From NCBI RefSeq assembly GCF_042686195.1, contig NZ_JBHUOQ010000001.1, positions 806,001-870,000 of the forward strand: a stretch of 64,000 nt of DNA, written 5' to 3'. Under the pieces are notes generated by a model, which was given only the letters and a program-made list of their open reading frames with translations, searched no databases and was not told where the DNA came from. Made by a program: the position numbers and the translations under genes. This DNA comes from Corticicoccus populi. Its GTDB lineage: Bacteria > Bacillota > Bacilli > Staphylococcales > Salinicoccaceae. Below, piece after piece: positions 61,580 to 64,000 of this stretch (its first letter is position 1; every line of letters begins with the position of its first letter).

Positions 61580-63253
61580 TTATATTTCAGATATGATAGG
61601 GATAATCATTGGGCGCCGCTTCGTACTGTCGTACAAGTATTTCCCTAAATCATCACGGATACTCTGCTTAAGTGTACTCCACTCAATTTTCTTACTGCCC
61701 AGTGCATCATTAACGATATCCGTCACTCTGTCGGATGCATCATTTAAAAGTTCTTCACTCTTTTTCACATAAACAAATCCGCGTGACTGTAATTCAGGTC
61801 CCGCAACAATCTGTCTTTTCTTCGGGTCAATTGAAATGACCACGATAAAGATTCCATCTTCACTGAGTAAACGTCTGTCACGAAGCACAATATTGCCGAC
61901 ATCACCGACACCGCTGCCGTCAATCAACACGTTGCCCGCTGCCACTTTCTCTGCACTGACCATCTCTTTACCGTCATAGGACACAACGTCGCCTTTTTCA
62001 AGTAAAAAGATATTTTCAGGAAGTACACCTGTTTCAGTCGCAAGACGTGCATGGGCAATCTGCATTTTAAATTCACCCTGTACAGGGATAAAGTAGCTCG
62101 GCTTCATTACATTCAGCATCATTTTAAGTTCTTCACTCAAACCATGACCGGATGCATGACTGTTCTGTTCAGGTGTTAACACTTTCGCACCTGCTTTTAC
62201 CAGTTCATTAAGCGTGCTGTAAAGAATGACTTCCATATTGGATGAAGGTGTCGTTAAAATGTAGACTACATCACCTTCTTTAATATTTGTCACTGAATGA
62301 CTGCCCTGTGACATCGTGCTTAGAGCTTCAATCGGTTCCCCTTGGGACCCGGTTGCTATAATTACAATTTCGTTGTCCGGATATTTACCGATTTCATGAC
62401 TCGGTACAAGAAGACCTTCCGGAATATCAAAATAGCCTAAGTTTCTTGCCACTTTAAATGAGCTTTCAAGTGTTCTTCCAAGGAAAGACACTTTACGCTT
62501 GGCTTTTACAGCATTATTCAACACCTGTTGAATTCTGACGAAGTTAGACGCATAGCATGATACAATAATACGTCCTTTTGCCTTATAAAATTCATCCAGA
62601 ATATGTTCTTCAACGACATTTTCGGCAGTATTATAACCGCGTTTCTCCGCTTCTGTTGAGTCACTGATTAATGCCAGAACATTTTTTTCTGCAATTTCAT
62701 ACATTTTTTTCATATTATAACCGTAATCTCCGGTTAAACTCTGATCAAATTTAAATTCCCCTGTATAGACAATGGAACCGTATTTTGTTTCGAGACTCAC
62801 ACCATATGAATCCGGAATACTGTGGCTGGTTTCAAAAAATACCATTTCCACATGTTTAAATTTCATACGTGACTCGCTGTTGATTGTATAAAACTTAACT
62901 TTCTTTCTGACACCTTTCTCTTTCAAACGTTCTTTAACAAGAGCAAGTGTCAGTTTTGAACCGTATACCGGAACATTTAATTCCTCTATGATATACGGAA
63001 GTGCACCAATCGAGTCCTCATGACCATGGCTTAAAAAGATTCCTTTTAAACGCTTCTTATTTTCCAGAACGTATGAAATATCCGGGATAACAACATCAAT
63101 CCCGAGCATTTCATCTTCCGGAAACATCAGACCAGCATCTAAAATGAACATCTCCTCATCGACTTCGACGACGTACATATTTTTGGCAATTTCACCAACA
63201 CCGCCAAGTGGAATGATTTTCACATTCACATTATTTTTTTCTGCTGAATTCAA
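61580..63253 (-). CDS. rnjB: Ribonuclease J2
   Basis: A 557-residue RNase J paralogue starting at TTG seven bases after AGGAGG. The metal motif reads FLSHGHEDSIGALPYI: RNase J1 has HxHxDH, and here the last histidine is serine. Such loss marks the J2 subunit, which is weakly active and stabilises J1. The beta-CASP domain (ALISDSTEAEKRGYN, SFLGRTLESSFKVARNLG, VIIATGSQGEPIEALSTM, HASGHG) and the C-terminal domain are complete. Placement after pnp is the staphylococcal arrangement. Confidence 0.93.
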   Translation of the reverse strand: MNSAEKNNVNVKIIPLGGVGEIAKNMYVVEVDEEMFILDAGLMFPEDEMLGIDVVIPDISYVLENKKRLKGIFLSHGHEDSIGALPYIIEELNVPVYGSKLTLALVKERLKEKGVRKKVKFYTINSESRMKFKHVEMVFFETSHSIPDSYGVSLETKYGSIVYTGEFKFDQSLTGDYGYNMKKMYEIAEKNVLALISDSTEAEKRGYNTAENVVEEHILDEFYKAKGRIIVSCYASNFVRIQQVLNNAVKAKRKVSFLGRTLESSFKVARNLGYFDIPEGLLVPSHEIGKYPDNEIVIIATGSQGEPIEALSTMSQGSHSVTNIKEGDVVYILTTPSSNMEVILYSTLNELVKAGAKVLTPEQNSHASGHGLSEELKMMLNVMKPSYFIPVQGEFKMQIAHARLATETGVLPENIFLLEKGDVVSYDGKEMVSAEKVAAGNVLIDGSGVGDVGNIVLRDRRLLSEDGIFIVVISIDPKKRQIVAGPELQSRGFVYVKKSEELLNDASDRVTDIVNDALGSKKIEWSTLKQSIRDDLGKYLYDSTKRRPMIIPIISEI

Positions 63254-63270
63254 CTTATTTCCTCCTAAAT

Positions 63271-63528
63271 CTACTTAAAAGTGGCATGGTAATACTTACC
63301 GTCAATAGTCACATGGGACACAGATACATTTTTTGTAACGTAGCGTGTTTCATCAGAATTTTTTATGACTAATTCTGAAACTTCATCACCTTTTGACAAT
63401 AGATCTTTTAATTCATTTCCAAGCATCATATCTTCAAAAATAATTTTCACTTCGTTATCGTCTTTAATTCTTAACTGGCCCGAAGTATCATATTCTTTAC
63501 TATTTAACTGGACATAATCAAATATCAT
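63271..63528 (-). CDS. Hypothetical 85-residue protein between pnp and rnjB
   Basis: It starts MIFDYVQLNSKEYDTSGQLR one base after the pnp stop, with AGAGG ahead of the ATG, and is followed by rnjB 17 bases on, so it is in their operon. The sequence is mostly beta strand (EVKIIFEDMMLG, VSELVIKNSDETRYVTKN, HVTIDGKYYHATF). No membrane segment. I do not recognise a family and do not know of this gene at that place in Staphylococcus. Confidence 0.75.
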   Translation of the reverse strand: MIFDYVQLNSKEYDTSGQLRIKDDNEVKIIFEDMMLGNELKDLLSKGDEVSELVIKNSDETRYVTKNVSVSHVTIDGKYYHATFK

Positions 63529-63529
63529 T

Positions 63530-64000
63530 CTATGCCTCTCCTTTATCTTTATCTGACTCTAACATTACCTTTCTTGATGCATTTACTCTGCCCTGGTTGT
63601 CAATTTCCGTTACTTTAACAAGGAATTGATCACCCATTTTTACAACATCTTCTACTTTATTTACACGTTTGTTTTCAAGCTGGGAAATATGAACGAGTGC
63701 ATCTTTACCCGGGAATAACTGTACAAATGCGCCGAATTTTTCGATACGTTTTACTTCACCCATATACACTTGTCCGACTTCCGCCACACGTGTAATATCT
63801 TCAATCCATTTTTTCGCTTCATTAATCATATTCTGATCACTGTGCCCGATAAATACAGTACCATCCTGTTCAATATCAAGCTTGACACCTGTCGCATCAA
63901 TAATTTCATTAATTTTCTTACCGCCCGGTCCAATGACATCACGGATTTGAGCCGGTTTAATGTGCATCACTTCAACCTTAGGTGCATATTTAGAGAGCTC
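63530..64000 (-). CDS. pnp: Polyribonucleotide nucleotidyltransferase (PNPase), C-terminal part
   Basis: The gene enters from the right edge; 156 C-terminal residues are visible. They hold the KH domain (IRDVIGPGGKKINEIIDATGVKLDIEQDG) and the S1 domain (VGQVYMGEVKRIEKFGAFVQLFPGKDALVHISQLENKRVNKVEDVV). PNPase is a phosphorolytic 3'-5' exoribonuclease and works with RNases J and Y, both encoded nearby. An internal ATG at 63970 is not the true start, since the frame remains open to the window edge. Confidence 0.96.
   Translation of the reverse strand, partial: ELSKYAPKVEVMHIKPAQIRDVIGPGGKKINEIIDATGVKLDIEQDGTVFIGHSDQNMINEAKKWIEDITRVAEVGQVYMGEVKRIEKFGAFVQLFPGKDALVHISQLENKRVNKVEDVVKMGDQFLVKVTEIDNQGRVNASRKVMLESDKDKGEA

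Noticed and set aside
1..64000. CRISPR arrays, tRNA/rRNA genes, intact insertion sequences or prophage
   Set aside because: No spaced repeats, tRNA-like cloverleaves, transposase motifs or phage structural genes were seen on reading either strand.

Overview
The window is ordinary chromosomal DNA from a low-GC Gram-positive bacterium. It looks like a member of the Staphylococcaceae, perhaps close to Jeotgalicoccus or Salinicoccus; the genus is a guess. The main evidence is the block at 49.5-64 kb on the minus strand (pnp, rnjB, ftsK, ymfF, ymfH, ymfI, ymfK, ymfM, pgsA, recA, rny, ymdB, then korA/korB), which is the staphylococcal/Bacillus gene order. A mepB-type gene and strong purine-rich ribosome binding sites agree with this. 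No rRNA, tRNA, CRISPR array or intact insertion sequence was seen.

Layout. 0-3.1 kb: the end of a PHP-family phosphatase, a YceI protein, and a PadR/DUF2812/nucleotidyltransferase operon. 3.2-6.3 kb: a MerR-controlled ABC exporter and a DUF4440-like gene. 6.5-12.9 kb: a lipoprotein, an ABC-class ATPase, a general stress protein, a GMC oxidoreductase, RidA and a phosphoesterase. 13-18 kb: a DHA2 exporter, a metallo-beta-lactamase-fold/TetR pair, a DJ-1 family protein and an AlkC-like DNA repair protein. 18-24.3 kb: a TPR protein, TPP-riboswitch-controlled tenA, a PadR/chromate transporter operon, a KtrB potassium transporter and an AbgT transporter. 24.6-27.1 kb: an AT-rich accessory patch with a complete Fst-type type I toxin-antitoxin locus, an orphan RHH antitoxin beside a dead RelE gene, and two decayed fragments of one other gene. 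27.3-38.9 kb: metabolic and membrane genes, including ALDH, RadC, a type IV prepilin peptidase, MsrA, a P1 peptidase with a YfcC transporter, a nucleoside hydrolase and an SOS-promoter membrane protein. 39-46.6 kb: two MFS exporters, a SCO protein and sbcCD. 46.8-64 kb: the conserved housekeeping block.

Regulation visible in the DNA is rich. Two promoters 9 kb apart share a MerR-type 19-bp-spacer operator (25 of 31 bases identical), so one regulator may control both an ABC and an MFS drug pump. Two PadR genes sit behind strong dyads, one of them a perfect 31-bp palindrome. A LexA box fills the spacer of a near-consensus promoter upstream of an unknown membrane protein, and a second box precedes recA. 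The tenA leader shows a TPP aptamer with two mutually exclusive stems around the ribosome binding site. The most striking system is the Fst-like locus at 24.65-24.92 kb: a 33-residue toxin, a C4/G4 hairpin burying its Shine-Dalgarno, a convergent antisense RNA promoter, a shared 14-bp-stem terminator and two direct repeats that would let the RNAs pair across the toxin start codon.

Starts were moved from the longest open frame to the one with a sensible Shine-Dalgarno wherever the sequence supported it. All calls are from reading the sequence and family knowledge; no search was run.
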